From contig JADKHF010000017.1 of the NCBI GenBank assembly GCA_016721865.1, positions 1 to 54,454 on the forward strand: a DNA stretch of 54,454 bases. Reading direction: 5' to 3'. The stretch comes from Nitrosomonas sp. (GTDB lineage Bacteria; Pseudomonadota; Gammaproteobacteria; Burkholderiales; Nitrosomonadaceae). The notes beneath the pieces are model-generated. The model was not told where the DNA came from and ran no database searches. It saw only the letters and a program-made list of their open reading frames with translations. Below, in pieces: positions 17,712 to 28,968 of this stretch; the stretch's first letter is position 1, and every line of letters starts with the position of its first letter. A program made the translations under genes and the position numbers.

Positions 17712-18469
17712 ATGAATACAAAACGTCTTATGAAAACAAAAGCTGATGATGCTTCTCTAGAAACAACCAATTCAAAATCTAAAAAATCTATTAAATTAGC
17801 TAATACATCACTCCCACCCGCTATGAAAAATATTGATCAAAATGAATTAATAACGGCTGATAAAAAAGTTATTGATCAGATTGGGCAGCTAACCCGAAAC
17901 TTACACGATAGTTTACGTGAACTGGGATACAATAAACGGTTGGGAATGATTGCAGCTAAGTACCCGAGGCGCAGGATAAGTTATCATATATTGCTACTAA
18001 AACTGAGCAAGCGGCTGAACGCACGCTCAATGCCACTGAAATTGCAATGCCTATTCAGGAGAAACTATCAGCAGATGCAATTAATTTATCCGAACAATGG
18101 AAACAGGCTCTTGAGATGCATCAATCCAATCCAGATACAGAAAAATTCAAAACATTATTAATTGATACACTTCAGTACCTCGATGAAGTCCCAGAATATA
18201 CTAACGCAACGAATACCCAATTGCTGGAAATCACTATGGCACAAGACTTTCAGGATCTTACAGGCCAGGTAATCAAAAAGGTTACACGTATGGTACAAAG
18301 CCTAGAGAAAGATCTCATTGAACTATTACTTGCAAATGTTCCAGCCAAGAAAAACCTTGCTACTGATGAGGGACTCCTTAATGGACCAGTCACAAATCCA
18401 GAAAAACAAAATGATGTTATATGTGATCAAGACCAAGTTGACGACTTGCTTGCAAGCCTTGGGTTTTAA
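17712..18469 (+). pseudogene. cheZ: CheY-P phosphatase CheZ, one frameshift
   Basis: CheZ speeds dephosphorylation of CheY-P. The N-terminal part (from 17712) runs to LHDSLRELGYNK and is then out of frame; the correct frame resumes near 17965 (VPEAQDKLSYIATKTEQAAE) and continues to the end. The catalytic helix motif MAQDFQDLTGQVIKKV, with the key Gln, is intact, and the C-terminal CheY-tethering peptide is DQVDDLLASLGF. About 250 residues if corrected. The single shift near 17950 is probably a sequencing error, because both functional elements are conserved. Confidence 0.88.
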
Positions 18470-18640
18470 GTTGTGTGCAGAAGGGACCTACCAAGAATTA
18501 CTTAGCTGCTCTTAAAATACACACAAATAGTTAGAGCTTACTAAAAAAGTAATAAACAGCTGATTGAATTGAATAATGGCGTATATTTTGGTAAAATAGT
18601 GCACGTAAATATGTGAATTAACACCAAAAACCGTGCACTA

Positions 18641-20023
18641 TGATTCGTTATATCAGCCAAAACTGCCACTCGAAGGATTTGATACACCACCGGGCATGAT
18701 TCTTGATCCCAATAATCGCTGGGTAAAACTGAGAGATTGCCTACCGTGGGATGAGTTGTCCGAGAGTTACTATAAGACGCTGTGTTCAAGACTAGGCCGC
18801 CCAGCCAAAGATGCCAGAATTGTGATTGGGGCAGTGATTATTAAACATAAATTATCGATTTCAGATGAAGAGACTGTTGAGCAGATCCGGGAGAATCCAT
18901 ACCTGCAATATTTTATTGGCCTGAAAGGTTTTCAAGCGAAGGCGCCCTTTGCGTCATCATTACTGGTTGAGATACGCAAGCGCATGGGTCAGACGGTATT
19001 CGATGAATTTCCTGAGACGATCATCGAAACGGTTGAACCTCGGCGGACAAAGCAATCAGTCAAAGCAATGGATGACGACAACGACGGCAATGGTGTATCA
19101 AATAGCGGTGAGGTAGGCAGCAGCGACACGGGCACTGCAATGGAAGCAGAGCAATCTTTGGCCGATGAGCAGCCGCGCAATCATGGCAAATTAATACTGG
19201 ATGCCACTGTTGCAGAGCAGGCCATACGCTATCCGACAGAGCTTGGACTGCTGAACGAAGCGCGTGAATTGAGTGAGCGGATCATTGATGAACTGCATGC
19301 CAAAAGTAATCGTCCACAGAAAAAGAAGCCGCGTACTTATCGCGAGATTGCCAGAAAGCCTATCTCAGCCTAGTCAAGCTGAGACGGCCATCCAACAGAA
19401 AGCGCCGTGCCGGTATCAGGCAGCAATTGCAGTTCCTGCACCGGAATTTAAATCATATTGAAGCGATGCTGACGGAATATACGCCTGGCACGCCCATACC
19501 ATTACCCAATTGGTTTGTTGCGCCCTACTGGGTATTACCCCAGCTGTACCGGCAACAATATGCAATGTACAAAACCAACACCAGACGTTGTGATGATCGC
19601 ATCGTCAGTATCAGTCAGCCGCATCTTCGGCCCATTATCAGGAAAGCAAGGCAAGACAGTGGAATTTGGCGCCAAAATAAGCGTGAGCTTGACAGGCAAA
19701 GGTTGGCTCATGCCGACACGCTATATGGCTCACGTGATAATCGCAGCTATCTGGAACGCAATCACATCCGCTTCGCAGGCAAACCACTGGGACGTCCACC
19801 AAAGAGTACACCTGAAAACAAAGATGAATTAATGCACTTGAAAGCGCAACGTCGACAGGAATATCGCGAGCGCATTCCAATTGAAGGAAAGTTTGGCCAG
19901 GGAAAGTATGGTTATCGGCTCAACAATATACGAGCCAGGCGCGCTGATACGTCTGCCGCATGGATTAATAGCATCTTCCTGGTTATGAACCTGCTCATCT
20001 TGGTGCGGGTTTTATTTGTCTGA
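18641..20023 (+). pseudogene. IS5/IS1182-like transposase, copy A, degenerate
   Basis: The N-terminal DUF772 domain is well preserved (LYQPKLPLEGFDTPPG, DARIVIGAVIIKHKLSISDE, LILDATVAEQAIRYPTELGL with the first Asp). Frameshifts occur near 19370 and 19630. Between SLTGKG and LYGSRDNRSYLER about 30 codons of the catalytic core are deleted. The C-terminus (RQEYRERIPIEGKFGQGK, the Glu region) is intact to the stop at 20023. Relative to copy B it also has a small deletion just after the ATG. Confidence 0.75.
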
Positions 20024-20196
20024 GGAATCTTGCTGTCAGAATAGCATTTTGGGTGGCAAAAGAGTGCATGCCCAGAGAAATTCCGTTTGCGCGTGCCTGC
20101 CAATTCATCTCAAACCGGAATTTTTACTTGGCAGCGCATATCTGATCGCTGAATTTCTGAGTAAACTCTATTTTGGCGCCAAATTCCATTGCAGGA

Positions 20197-20977
20197 ACTG
20201 CAATTGCTGTATTGGATGGTCGTCTCAGCTTGATCAGGCTGAGGTAGGCTTTCCTGGCAATCTCGCGATAAGTGCGTGGCTTCTTTTTCTGTGGCCAATT
20301 ACTTCTGGCATGCAGTTCATCAATGATACGCTCATTCAATTCACGCGCTTCGTTTTCAGCAATCCAAAATCTGTCGGATAGCGTACGGCCTGTACTGCAA
20401 CGGTGGCATCAAGTATTAATTTGCCGTGATTGCGCGGCGGCTCATCCGCCAAAGATTGCTCTGCTTCCATTGCGGTACCCGCGTCGCTGCTACCTACCTC
20501 ACCGCTATTTGATACATCATCGTCGTTGTCATCATCACTTGCTTTGACTGACTTCTTTGTCCGCTTAGGTTCAACCGTTTCGATGATCGTCTCATAAAAT
20601 TCATCGAATACCGTCTGACCCATGCGCTTGCGTATCTCAACCAGTAATGATAACGCAAAGGGCGCCTTCGCTTGAAAACCTTTCAGGCCAATAAAATATT
20701 ACAGGTATGGATTCTCCCGGATCTGCTCAACAGTCTCTTCATCTGAAATCGATAATTTATGTTTAATAATCACTGCCCCAATCACAATTCTGGCATCTTT
20801 GGCTGGGCGGCCTAGTCTTGAACACAGCGTCTTATAGTAACTCTCGGACAACTCATCCCACGGTAGGCAATCTCTCAGTTTTACCCAGCGATTATTGGGA
20901 TCAAGAATCATGCCCGGTGGTGTATCAAATCCTTCGAGTGGCAGTGGCAGTTGCTTTTGGCTGATATAACGAATCAT
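20197..20977 (-). pseudogene. IS5/IS1182-like transposase, copy B, truncated
   Basis: It starts MIRYISQKQLPLPLEGFD at 20977 and matches copy A through the DUF772 region, LILDATVAVQAVRYPTDFGL and YREIARKAYLSLIKLRRPS. It then jumps, by an internal deletion, to GAKI, the block found at 19660 in copy A. A stop near 20700 and another shift near 20340 break the frame. Non-functional. Confidence 0.7.
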
Positions 20978-21074
20978 AGTGCACGGTTTTTGGTGTTAAT
21001 TCACATATTTATGTGTACCATTTTACCAAAATATGAAATACTATTCTATTAAAACAATTAGTTATACTTTTTTA

Positions 21075-21234
21075 GTAAGCTCTAGATATCGGCATTTGGT
21101 AGAAAACGCTTTTGCGCGATTAAAGCAGTATCGCGCAGTGGCAACACGATATGACAAATTGAAAAGAAATTTTAAGAGTATGGTAGTCATGGCTTGTGGA
21201 TATCTGTGGCTACCTATGTGAAATGTCAACAGAC
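21075..21234 (+). pseudogene. IS5-family transposase C-terminal remnant
   Basis: About 48 codons ending at 21221: RHLVENAFARLKQYRAVATR, RYDKLKRNFKSMVVMACGYL, the classic end of IS427-type transposases, with the Glu in VENAF. It is followed by an IS-like terminus (TGTCAACAGACCC) and CTAG. The remainder of the gene is not on the other side of the 18533-21083 structure, so this is a leftover next to a later insertion. Confidence 0.7.
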
Positions 21235-21449
21235 CCTAGTTAATATAACGAGCAAATATTTTACTTTCTCATAATAATTTCGACAAGAAATGTTACAATA
21301 GCCATGTGTTTTTGGTCGAAAAGGTGATTAAAAATGCTAAGGCACAGCAGTGCAGTTCATTAAGCAGGTTTGTTTCGAACAGATCTTATATAGCAGTGTA
21401 ATTCCGATGATTCATTGCTACTGAATATCGTTCGTTCAGACCATGAATT

Positions 21450-22190
21450 TTATTTTCTTCCCCACATTGATTTATCATCAATAGAGTTTTCTCTTTCAAA
21501 TCTGTTCCATAAACAGTTATTGTTACTCTCAATTGAAATATTTTCCAATATCAGCAGATGCTGTGCATATTCTTCAGCTGTCGCTTCAATAATTTTCAAG
21601 TTGACGTTATCCAATTTACTCAGAGCTTGCTGCTGAATCAGCTCAACATATTCCAATTCGACAAGTAAGCTCTCTTGTCCCCGCGTCATAGCGAGATAAA
21701 CTTCAGCTAATAACTCGGCATCTAGTAATGCGCCATGCAGCGTTCGCTTTGAATTGTCTATATTATAGCGTTCACACAGTGCATCCAGGTTATTCCGTTT
21801 GCCGGGATGAAACTCTTTTGCCAATCTCAATGTATCTGTTACCGTCAAGCAGTAATTGTCCAACGTGTTTAAATTGGCCAAACCTAATTCATGATTGAGA
21901 AACCCAACATCGAATGGTGCATTATGGATAATTAGTTCGGCATTATTAATAAAACTCGTAAATTCTTTGGAAATTTCATAGAATCGCGGCTTGTCTTTAA
22001 GAAATTCAGTCGTTAGACCATGTACCTGCAGGGCTCCTTCGTCACTGTCCCTTTCGGGATTAAGGAAATAATGAAAGTGATTACCAGTAAATTGCCTGTT
22101 ACATAACTCGACTGCCGCTATTTCTACAATACGATGCTCAAGCTTATGCTCCAATCCAGTTGTTTCGGTATCCAACACAATTTGGCGCAT
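21450..22190 (-). CDS. dnaQ: DNA polymerase III epsilon subunit (3'-5' exonuclease)
   Basis: The proofreading subunit, 246 residues, DEDDh type. VLDTETTGLEHKLEHR gives the first Asp and Glu, IIHNAPFDVGFLNHEL the third acidic residue, and RTLHGALLDAELLAEVYL the His and last Asp. The C-terminal region that binds the polymerase alpha subunit is present. It follows rnhA by 17 bases in the same direction, the common rnhA-dnaQ pair. Confidence 0.96.
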   Translation of the reverse strand: MRQIVLDTETTGLEHKLEHRIVEIAAVELCNRQFTGNHFHYFLNPERDSDEGALQVHGLTTEFLKDKPRFYEISKEFTSFINNAELIIHNAPFDVGFLNHELGLANLNTLDNYCLTVTDTLRLAKEFHPGKRNNLDALCERYNIDNSKRTLHGALLDAELLAEVYLAMTRGQESLLVELEYVELIQQQALSKLDNVNLKIIEATAEEYAQHLLILENISIESNNNCLWNRFERENSIDDKSMWGRK

Positions 22191-22207
22191 ATTAGAATAA
22201 AAAGTCT

Positions 22208-22678
22208 TTAACTATTTTGCAATTCTTCGGAATTGATAATTTCAACTCCCTGGTTAGCCAGCTGATCAGCTCGCTCATTGTCTTTATGACCCGAGTGACC
22301 ACGCACCCAGCACCACTCAATCTCATGTTGCTGGGCTAAAGAATCAAGCAGTTTCCAAAGATCTTCATTTTTAACAGGTTTTCTATCAGACGTACGCCAG
22401 TTACGCGCTTTCCATGAATCCAACCATTGACTGATACCTTTCTGAACATATTGTGAATCTGTATGCAAATGTACTTTGCAAGGACGCTTTAAAGATTCTA
22501 AAGCACGTATTGCGGCGAGCAACTCCATACGATTATTGGTGGTTAATTTTTCTCCACCGAAAATTTCACGCTCATGACCTGCGTATCTCAGCAAAGCTCC
22601 CCACCCTCCAACACCAGGATTTCCTTTGCACGCACCATCCGTATAAATCTCAACAACTTTTGCATCTGCCATAATCAT
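22208..22678 (-). CDS. rnhA: Ribonuclease HI
   Basis: Removes RNA from RNA-DNA hybrids. 156 residues (or 154 if the second ATG, MADAK, is used). The four catalytic acidic residues are visible: EIYTDGACKGNPG, NNRMELLAAI, HLHTDSQYVQKG and DNERADQLANQG. The basic handle (KARNWRTSDRKPVKN) is conserved. Between the methyltransferase gene upstream and dnaQ downstream. Confidence 0.96.
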   Translation of the reverse strand: MIMADAKVVEIYTDGACKGNPGVGGWGALLRYAGHEREIFGGEKLTTNNRMELLAAIRALESLKRPCKVHLHTDSQYVQKGISQWLDSWKARNWRTSDRKPVKNEDLWKLLDSLAQQHEIEWCWVRGHSGHKDNERADQLANQGVEIINSEELQNS

Positions 22679-22695
22679 CTTATCGTTTGTTCAAA

Positions 22696-23451
22696 TCAAT
22701 CTTCTGAATAAAATTTTGATGACTGTCCATCATTAGAGATTTCGTTAATTTTTTGGGTAGCAGGCATTATTCTTTTCTTGGCATCAAGACAATTTTTCCA
22801 GCCAGGTTTGATAATCCGCATGCCGTGCATATGCTTAATAGCATGCAAGAAATACACACCCCCTGAAATTGGCCACCAGCGATCCCCCGCTGCTTCCATA
22901 AAACCAAGTCTCCGGCGCCATCTTTCATGTTTAAATGGTGGTGTATAACAACTTAGTCGACCGCCCGCCATCTCAAAATCAAGCAATTTCAACCAATCTT
23001 TAAGTCTTGATAATGCGATAAAATTCCCGTTCCAGGGAAACTCACCACGCGTTGATTTTAAATAATGACAGGCTCCCCATAAACTTAAGGGGTTAAAACC
23101 TGATATAACAATATGACCTTCAGGAATTAAGATTCGATGCACCTCACGTAAAATTTGATGAGGATTGGTATTAAACTCAAGAACATGTGGAAGAATCAAG
23201 ATCCACTGCTACTCTCTGAATCGGAAGATAATCAGCTGCAGCACGCAAGGAAGCTGATCCACGAGATCCACAGAAAAATGTGAAGACATTCGGTTCAGGC
23301 GTAAAAAATTAAATTGGGGCCAACCTATCTGCACAGCATTATAGCCAAAAATATTTACGACAACCTTGTCAAAATAACAATGCTCGTGTTCAATCAAATA
23401 TTGACCGAGAGATGAATCAAACCATTGTTGAACATTTTTCTCAGACATCAT
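22696..23451 (-). pseudogene. SAM-dependent methyltransferase (YafS-like), frameshifted
   Basis: A class I methyltransferase of the Methyltransf_11 type found between gloB and rnhA, as in the E. coli order gloB-yafS-rnhA-dnaQ. The first block (23209-23451) holds the start, EKNVQQWFDSSLGQYLIEHE. A short middle is readable in another frame (RAAADYLPIQRVAVDL), and the last block (22696-23199) starts ILPHVLEFNTNPHQILREVH and includes LIPEGHIVISGFNPLSLWG. Two small shifts near 23205 and 23240 separate the blocks and are probably sequence errors. The substrate is unknown. Confidence 0.8.
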
Positions 23452-23538
23452 TACTAATTATTCTCACCTGAATTTATAGCTTTCTTTATAAATCGCTTAG
23501 GCACATCAACTTTAACAAACAAAATACATGGGAATTTC

Positions 23539-24309
23539 GTGCTAAGCATTCATCCGATACGCGCTTTTAGAGATAATTATATCTGGGTAATTCACAATCA
23601 GTATCATGCTGCTGTTATAGATCCCGGTATCGCATCTCCGATTATTGACTATCTTCTGTCCAATAAATTGCGATTAATCGCAATCCTGATTACCCATCAT
23701 CATAATGATCATACTGGAGGTAATGCTGAACTGCTTCAATCATTCGATGTTCCCGTATACGGACCTCTCAATGAGTCAATTGCAACCGTATCACATCCCT
23801 TACGTGAGGGAGATCAAGTAAATCTAGAAGAGATGTCTCTTAATCTTATGGTACTAGACACCCCCGGGCACACTCGAGGACATATCGCCTATTATGGGTC
23901 AAATCCATTTAATGTGGTATTTTGCGGTGATACACTTTTTCTTGTTGTATGGACGAGTATTTGAAGGAACTGACAACAGATGTATCAATCATTACAAAAA
24001 CTCTCTCAGCTACCTAACGATACATTAATTTTCTGTACCCATGAATACACTTTAGGAAATATTCAGTTTGCAAAAGCAGTAGATCCGGAGAACGCTAGCC
24101 TCATCAATTTTGAAATTGATGCACAAGAATTACGCAATCTGAATATTCCAACGGTCCCCACAACGCTCACTCTAGAAAAAAAAATAAATCCTTTTATACG
24201 CTGTGAACAGCGGAAAATTATTGATAGCGCTCAAAATTTTTCTGGGCGTTTACTTTCCGATCCTGTAAAGGTTTTCACGGTATTGCGTGAATGGAAAAAC
24301 AACTTCTGA
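23539..24309 (+). pseudogene. gloB: Hydroxyacylglutathione hydrolase (glyoxalase II), frameshifted
   Basis: Splits S-lactoylglutathione in methylglyoxal detoxification. The N-terminal metallo-beta-lactamase half (23539-23964) contains THHHNDHTGG, DTPGHTRGH and FCGDTLF, supplying most of the zinc ligands. After SC the frame is lost within about 40 bases where SCGCGRVFEGT is expected. The second half (23980-24309) restarts with MYQSLQKLSQL and includes the last His ligand in IFCTHEYTLGN. Length after repair would be about 255, normal. Divergent from the methyltransferase. Confidence 0.87.
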
Positions 24310-24470
24310 AAGAAAGTTCAAAATGTGAGCTCTCAGGAAGCTCTGATCAAGTCGGAATAATCAACTTCATAGCAACAACTAAACTAAATATTAGAAAAGC
24401 TCATGCTGATTAAGTTCTGTTGCCCTCAGCCTGTTCGCTTCAGGAAATAGTGAACATCCATTTCTTTATT

Positions 24471-25052
24471 TCAGTTTTTCTTTCTATGCGCTAATGCTTG
24501 CCATACTGTTCTTACATCAACAAGCTCATGTTGAATAAATAATGTAATGGCAATCTCCTCAATAGCCGCATAAAGACAGAATAAAGCAGCTATTCTAAAG
24601 GGCCAGTCAAGCAAGCCGGTAAAAAGTAAAATATAGCTTAATACAGTTAGAGCTACTGCAAGTTTAACACTCCATGTGTGATAACTAATAATGGTATGAA
24701 ATTTGATGAAACCAACGATTACTGGCAGAGTAAAACTAAGAACAATTATAATAAAATAAAGTTTCTCTCGTAGTATAATGTCCGGCCATAATATCCACGC
24801 ACAGATTGCCATTGTTGAATAGATTATGAAATCACCCCAACTATCAAGGCGTGAACCCATCGTAGTTATCTGGTTTAATACTCTGGCAAGAAAACCATCA
24901 AGTACGTCGGTAAATACAGCAAATAACAATACCCCGATAAACCAAAAGGGTTGCTGAGTAAATGCAAAATAAAACAATACTGGTGCCATCAATATCCGAA
25001 TTAGGCTAATCAAGTTGGGAAGATTAACTATCTGATCTTTTGCATGATTCAT
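24471..25052 (-). CDS. CDP-alcohol phosphatidyltransferase family protein
   Basis: An integral membrane phospholipid-synthesis enzyme of 193 residues with about six helices. The family signature D-x2-D-G-x2-A-R-x8-G-x3-D-x3-D appears as DVLDGFLARVLNQITTMGSR followed by LDSWGD. It could make phosphatidylglycerol phosphate or a related lipid; the exact alcohol cannot be read from sequence. It lies just after the CarS-like gene (gap about 19 bases), so the two probably form a lipid operon. Confidence 0.88.
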   Translation of the reverse strand: MNHAKDQIVNLPNLISLIRILMAPVLFYFAFTQQPFWFIGVLLFAVFTDVLDGFLARVLNQITTMGSRLDSWGDFIIYSTMAICAWILWPDIILREKLYFIIIVLSFTLPVIVGFIKFHTIISYHTWSVKLAVALTVLSYILLFTGLLDWPFRIAALFCLYAAIEEIAITLFIQHELVDVRTVWQALAHRKKN

Positions 25053-25071
25053 AATAATAACCCGTAAACAA

Positions 25072-25555
25072 TCAACTGGACCTCTTGAGTATCCTCCAGT
25101 GATAAAGACTATAAGTAACTACCAGATCAATAATAGTAAAAACAAAAACCAGCATTAATATGGAAGTTATTTCAAGATAAAAAATTTTCATCATCATGAA
25201 TGCGGGAAAAGCGACCCCGGCACCTGATCTAGTAGAGGAGCTTCACTGCTTGGTGCCATCGCGAGCCGACGCTTAATAAAACTGGAAAGTAAATCGCCAA
25301 GAATAGCATAAACTGCTAAAAGAAAACCTGTTTCAGGAGGTAAGTCAAGCAACAGAGCAGCTGTTGTTGTAGCAAGCAAAGCAGCCAAAATAACTCTCCA
25401 TGTTTTTGCTGAACCCAATATCCGGTTGCTATCTACTAACCTGCCAAAAAAATCAACAGCTAAGTTTAATTTATCATTTAGAAGCATTCGCATCAATACT
25501 GTCGCCCCATTAGCTATGATAATTAATAAAGTAGCTGTAAAAATTCAACAGTCAT
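25072..25555 (-). pseudogene. CarS-like CDP-archaeol synthase family protein, two frameshifts
   Basis: The central block (25194-25496) contains ILGSAKTWRVILAALLA and AILGDLLSSFIKRRLAMAPS, followed by LLDQVPGSLFP, the signature of the CarS/DUF46 family (CTP-dependent cytidylyltransferases, membrane). Restoring one T at 25540 joins an upstream start (MTVEFFTATLLIIIANGA, ATG at 25555). Correcting a C/T run near 25205 joins a last hydrophobic helix (FYLEITSILMLVFVFTIIDL) and a stop at 25072. The protein is then about 160 residues. Bacterial members probably act on phosphatidate-like lipids; this is family knowledge. Confidence 0.75.
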
Positions 25556-25633
25556 TGTGTAGACTCAAGCAATAAGTTATATAAAATTTACTTTTGATTT
25601 GACTTAAGAATTGTGTCGAAATTCAGGAATCAC

Positions 25634-26389
25634 ATGTCCAATACATCACTAAAAGTTTTAACCTACAATATTCACAAGGGTTTTAGTGCAACTAATCATC
25701 GATTCATCCTCCATGAGATAAAGAATTTACTACGCCATATCGATGCTGATGTAATTTTTCTGCAAGAAGTACACGGTGAACGCAACATTTCCAATAACCG
25801 ATTTGATGATTGGCACAATAATCGTCAATTTGAATTTCTTGCAGATCAAGTTTGGCATCATTATGCATACGGCAAGAATGTTATTTATAAATCGGGGCAT
25901 CACGGTAACGCGATCTTAAGTAAATATCCATTTATTGAATGGGAGAATATTAATGTCTCTATGTTACGATCAGCCAGCCGCAGTCTTTTACATGGAACGG
26001 TTCAAGTTCCCGGAATCCACCAGATAATTCATATTATCTGTGTACACTTTGGACTTTTCGGGCATGAAAGAGAACGTCAACTTACAACGTTAGCAAAACG
26101 CATCAATTCCCATGTTCCATCCAATGAGCCATTGATCATTGCCGGTGATTTTAACGACTGGCGTGGTCGCGCGGAACATCACTTGCATCGAGACTTAGGA
26201 GTTAAGGAAGTTTTTAGAATGGCCCATGGCGCATATGCGCGCACTTTTCCTGCTTGGTTGCCTGTATTGTCAATGGATCGTATCTACTACCGCGGACTCG
26301 ATGTTATCAACTGTAACCATCTACACGGCCAGCCATGGCAACGATTGTCAGATCATATTCCGCTGTTTGCTGAATTCAGATTGATCTGA
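25634..26389 (+). CDS. Endonuclease/exonuclease/phosphatase family protein
   Basis: A 251-residue EEP-fold hydrolase resembling the YbhP group found near cardiolipin synthases. Motifs: VLTYNIHKGF (Asn), DVIFLQEVHGE (metal-binding Glu), HFGLFGHERERQ, IIAGDFNDWRG (Asp, Asn), LSMDRIYYRG and RLSDHIPLFAEF (final Asp-His). I prefer the ATG at 25634; a GTG seven codons earlier is possible. It is divergent from the CarS-like gene. A phospholipid-related substrate is only a guess from that neighbourhood. Confidence 0.88.
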   Translation: MSNTSLKVLTYNIHKGFSATNHRFILHEIKNLLRHIDADVIFLQEVHGERNISNNRFDDWHNNRQFEFLADQVWHHYAYGKNVIYKSGHHGNAILSKYPFIEWENINVSMLRSASRSLLHGTVQVPGIHQIIHIICVHFGLFGHERERQLTTLAKRINSHVPSNEPLIIAGDFNDWRGRAEHHLHRDLGVKEVFRMAHGAYARTFPAWLPVLSMDRIYYRGLDVINCNHLHGQPWQRLSDHIPLFAEFRLI

Positions 26390-26447
26390 AATATCTTTCC
26401 AACATCAAGTGAAGAAGATAAAAATGGTAGAATTTATGGCTTAATGT

Positions 26448-28850
26448 TTAATGAGGATTCCACAAGATTTTCCTCACTCGGCGACTGTAAAGTCGGCTGA
26501 GCAATGGCGCAAGCAATAAATCTGGTTTGCGTTCCAGTGCCAACTCAAGCACTTGATCTATCCACTTTACGGGATATATCGTTAGTTGATTTTTAACATT
26601 ATGAGGAATATCAGTTAAATCCTTTACATTCTTTTCAGGAATAATCACCGCTTTAATTCCACCTCGATGCGCAGCCAGTAACTTTTCCTTTAATCCACCT
26701 ATCGGAAGCACTTCGCCTCTTAAAGTAATTTCCCCTGTCATAGCCACATCCGCTCTCACAGCAATATTTGTCAGAACCGACACCATCGCAACACAAATTC
26801 CGATACCTGCGCTTGGTCCATCCTTTGGTGTTGCGCCTTCTGGGAGATGTATATGAATATCATTCTTTTGATAGAAGTCTTCCGCTATACCTAATACATG
26901 AGAACGTCCTCTAACCACGGAAAGCGCAGCCTGAATGGATTCCTGCATAACTTCGCCCAGTTTCCCGGTAGTAATAGTTTTTCCTTTTCCAGGTAATACA
27001 ACAGCTTCAATAGTCAATAGTTCACCACCGACTTCCGTCCAAGCTAATCCAGTTACTTGCCCAATTTGATTCTTTTCTTCTGCAATACCATATGTAAAAC
27101 GTCTTACACCCAAGAATTTATCAAGATTACGCGATGTAACGATCACTTTGATTTTTCCATTTTTTAGTAACATCGCTTTTACAGCTTTCCGACATATTTT
27201 TGAAATTTCCCGCTCCATTGCTCTTACACCTGCTTCTCTTGTGTAATAACGGGCAATATCCCGCAATGCAGAATCTGAAACAGATAACTCATTTACCTCT
27301 AGCCCATGATTGCGCATCTGTTTAGTTAATAAATAACGCGTGGCTATATTTAATTTTTCCTCTTCTGTATACCCTTATAATTGAATTACCTCCATGCGAT
27401 CAAGTAAAGCTGGGGGAATGTTCAAAGTATTTGCTGTTGCCACAAACATTACGTCAGACAAATCATATTCCACTTCTATATAATGATCCACAAACGTATT
27501 ATTCTGCTCTGGGTCAAGAACTTCAAGCAAGGCAGAAGATGGATCTCCACGAAAATCCATACCCATCTTGTCTACTTCATCGAGTAAAAATAATGGGTTC
27601 TTTACACCTACCTTACTCATATTGTGCAATATCTTGCCTGGCATTGATCCGATATAGGTTCTCCTATGCCCGCGTATCTCAGCTTCATCGCGCACACCGC
27701 CCAGTGACATACGTACAAACTTTCTGTTCGTAGCATGTGCAATTGATTGCCCGAGTGAAGTCTTACCAACGCCTGGCGGACCGACGAGGCAAAGAATCGG
27801 TGCTTTCATCTTGTTTACGCGTTGTTGAACTGCCAGATATTCAACAATCCGTTCTTTGACCTTTTCTAAACCGTAGTGATCCTTTTCAAGGACTGCTTCT
27901 GCCGCTTTTAAATCATGATTGATTTTACTCTTCTTTTTCCATGGTAAAGCCACAAGCGCATCAATATAATTACGTACTACCGTTGCTTCCGCAGACATCG
28001 GAGACATCAAGCGAAGTTTTTTTAATTCTGATTCAGCTTTAGCATGCGCTTCTTTAGGCATTTGAGCAGATTTGATCTTTTTCTCAATTTCATCTATATC
28101 TGCTCCATCCTCGCCTTCGCCTAATTCTTTTTGGATTGCTTTTACTTGCTCGTTCAGATAGTAGTCACGTTGACTTTTCTCCATCTGCCTTTTAACTCTA
28201 CCACGTATACGCTTTTCTACGTGCAGGATATCTAACTCGGTTTCCAACAAGCCTAGCAAATGCTCCAATCGCTTAGACACATCAAATATTTCAAGGATTT
28301 CTTGTTTTTGCTCAAGTTTTAACGGCAAATAAGCAGCAATTGTATCTGCCAAACGTCCCGCATCATCGATGCCACTCAACGAAGTAATAATCTCTGGCGG
28401 AATTTTTTTGTTAAGTTTTACATATTGATCGAATTGAGCCAAAATGGCACGTCGCATCGCCTCTGCTTCTGGGCTGTCTGACGTATCAGGCAGTACTTGC
28501 GACACTCTCCCAGAAAAATAATCCTCAGAATCAATTAAATCCAGAATACGAGCGCGATGATTACCTTCAACCAGAACCTTAACAGTTCCATCAGGCAGTT
28601 TGAGCATCTGCAATAAGCTTGCAATACTGCACACATTATAGAGATCTTCAGGTGCAGGGTCATCTTTGGATGCTATTTTTTGAGCAACAAGTAGAATATT
28701 CTTATTCGACTCCATTGCAAGTTCAAGTGCTTTAATAGATTTCTGTCTTCCTACAAATAATGGTATGACCATATGCGGAAAAACAACCACATCGCGTAAT
28801 GGCAGGAGTGGCAGTATCAATTGCTCAGAACTCTGGATCAAAGAAGTCAT
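26448..28850 (-). pseudogene. lon: Lon protease with in-frame stop
   Basis: ATP-dependent cytosolic protease. The first 491 codons (27375-28850) hold the LON substrate domain, coiled region, Walker A (GPPGVGKTSLGQSIA) and Walker B (PLFLLDEVDKMG). After MEVIQL the codon expected to be TCA (Ser of the conserved LSGYTEEEK) is TAA at 27375-27377. The same frame then continues with GYTEEEKLNIATRYLL to the protease domain: PKDGPSAGIGICVA (catalytic Ser) and GGLKEKLLAAHRGGIKA (catalytic Lys). So this is a single-base nonsense, not a frameshift. The tail may also be shifted; an alternative frame ends at 26434. Confidence 0.92.
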
Positions 28851-28968
28851 ATCTACTCATTTATAAAATTCACAACTGATTGATAACGTATATACACTAA
28901 TCAGAAATTCAAGTCGAGGATATCAATAATACCTGCATATAACTAAGCATAAATATTTATTACAGGTA

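Larger units (their letters stand above)
18533..21083. mobile_element. Tail-to-tail pair of IS5/IS1182-like elements
   Basis: The outer boundaries are identical inverted 19-base sequences (AGAGCTTACTAAAAAAGTA at 18533-18551, complement at 21065-21083), each lying upstream of a transposase start. Copy A runs rightward and copy B leftward; the junction between their 3' parts is near 20040-20200. No right-hand IS terminus is found at the junction, so both downstream ends were lost in forming the palindrome. Confidence 0.6.
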
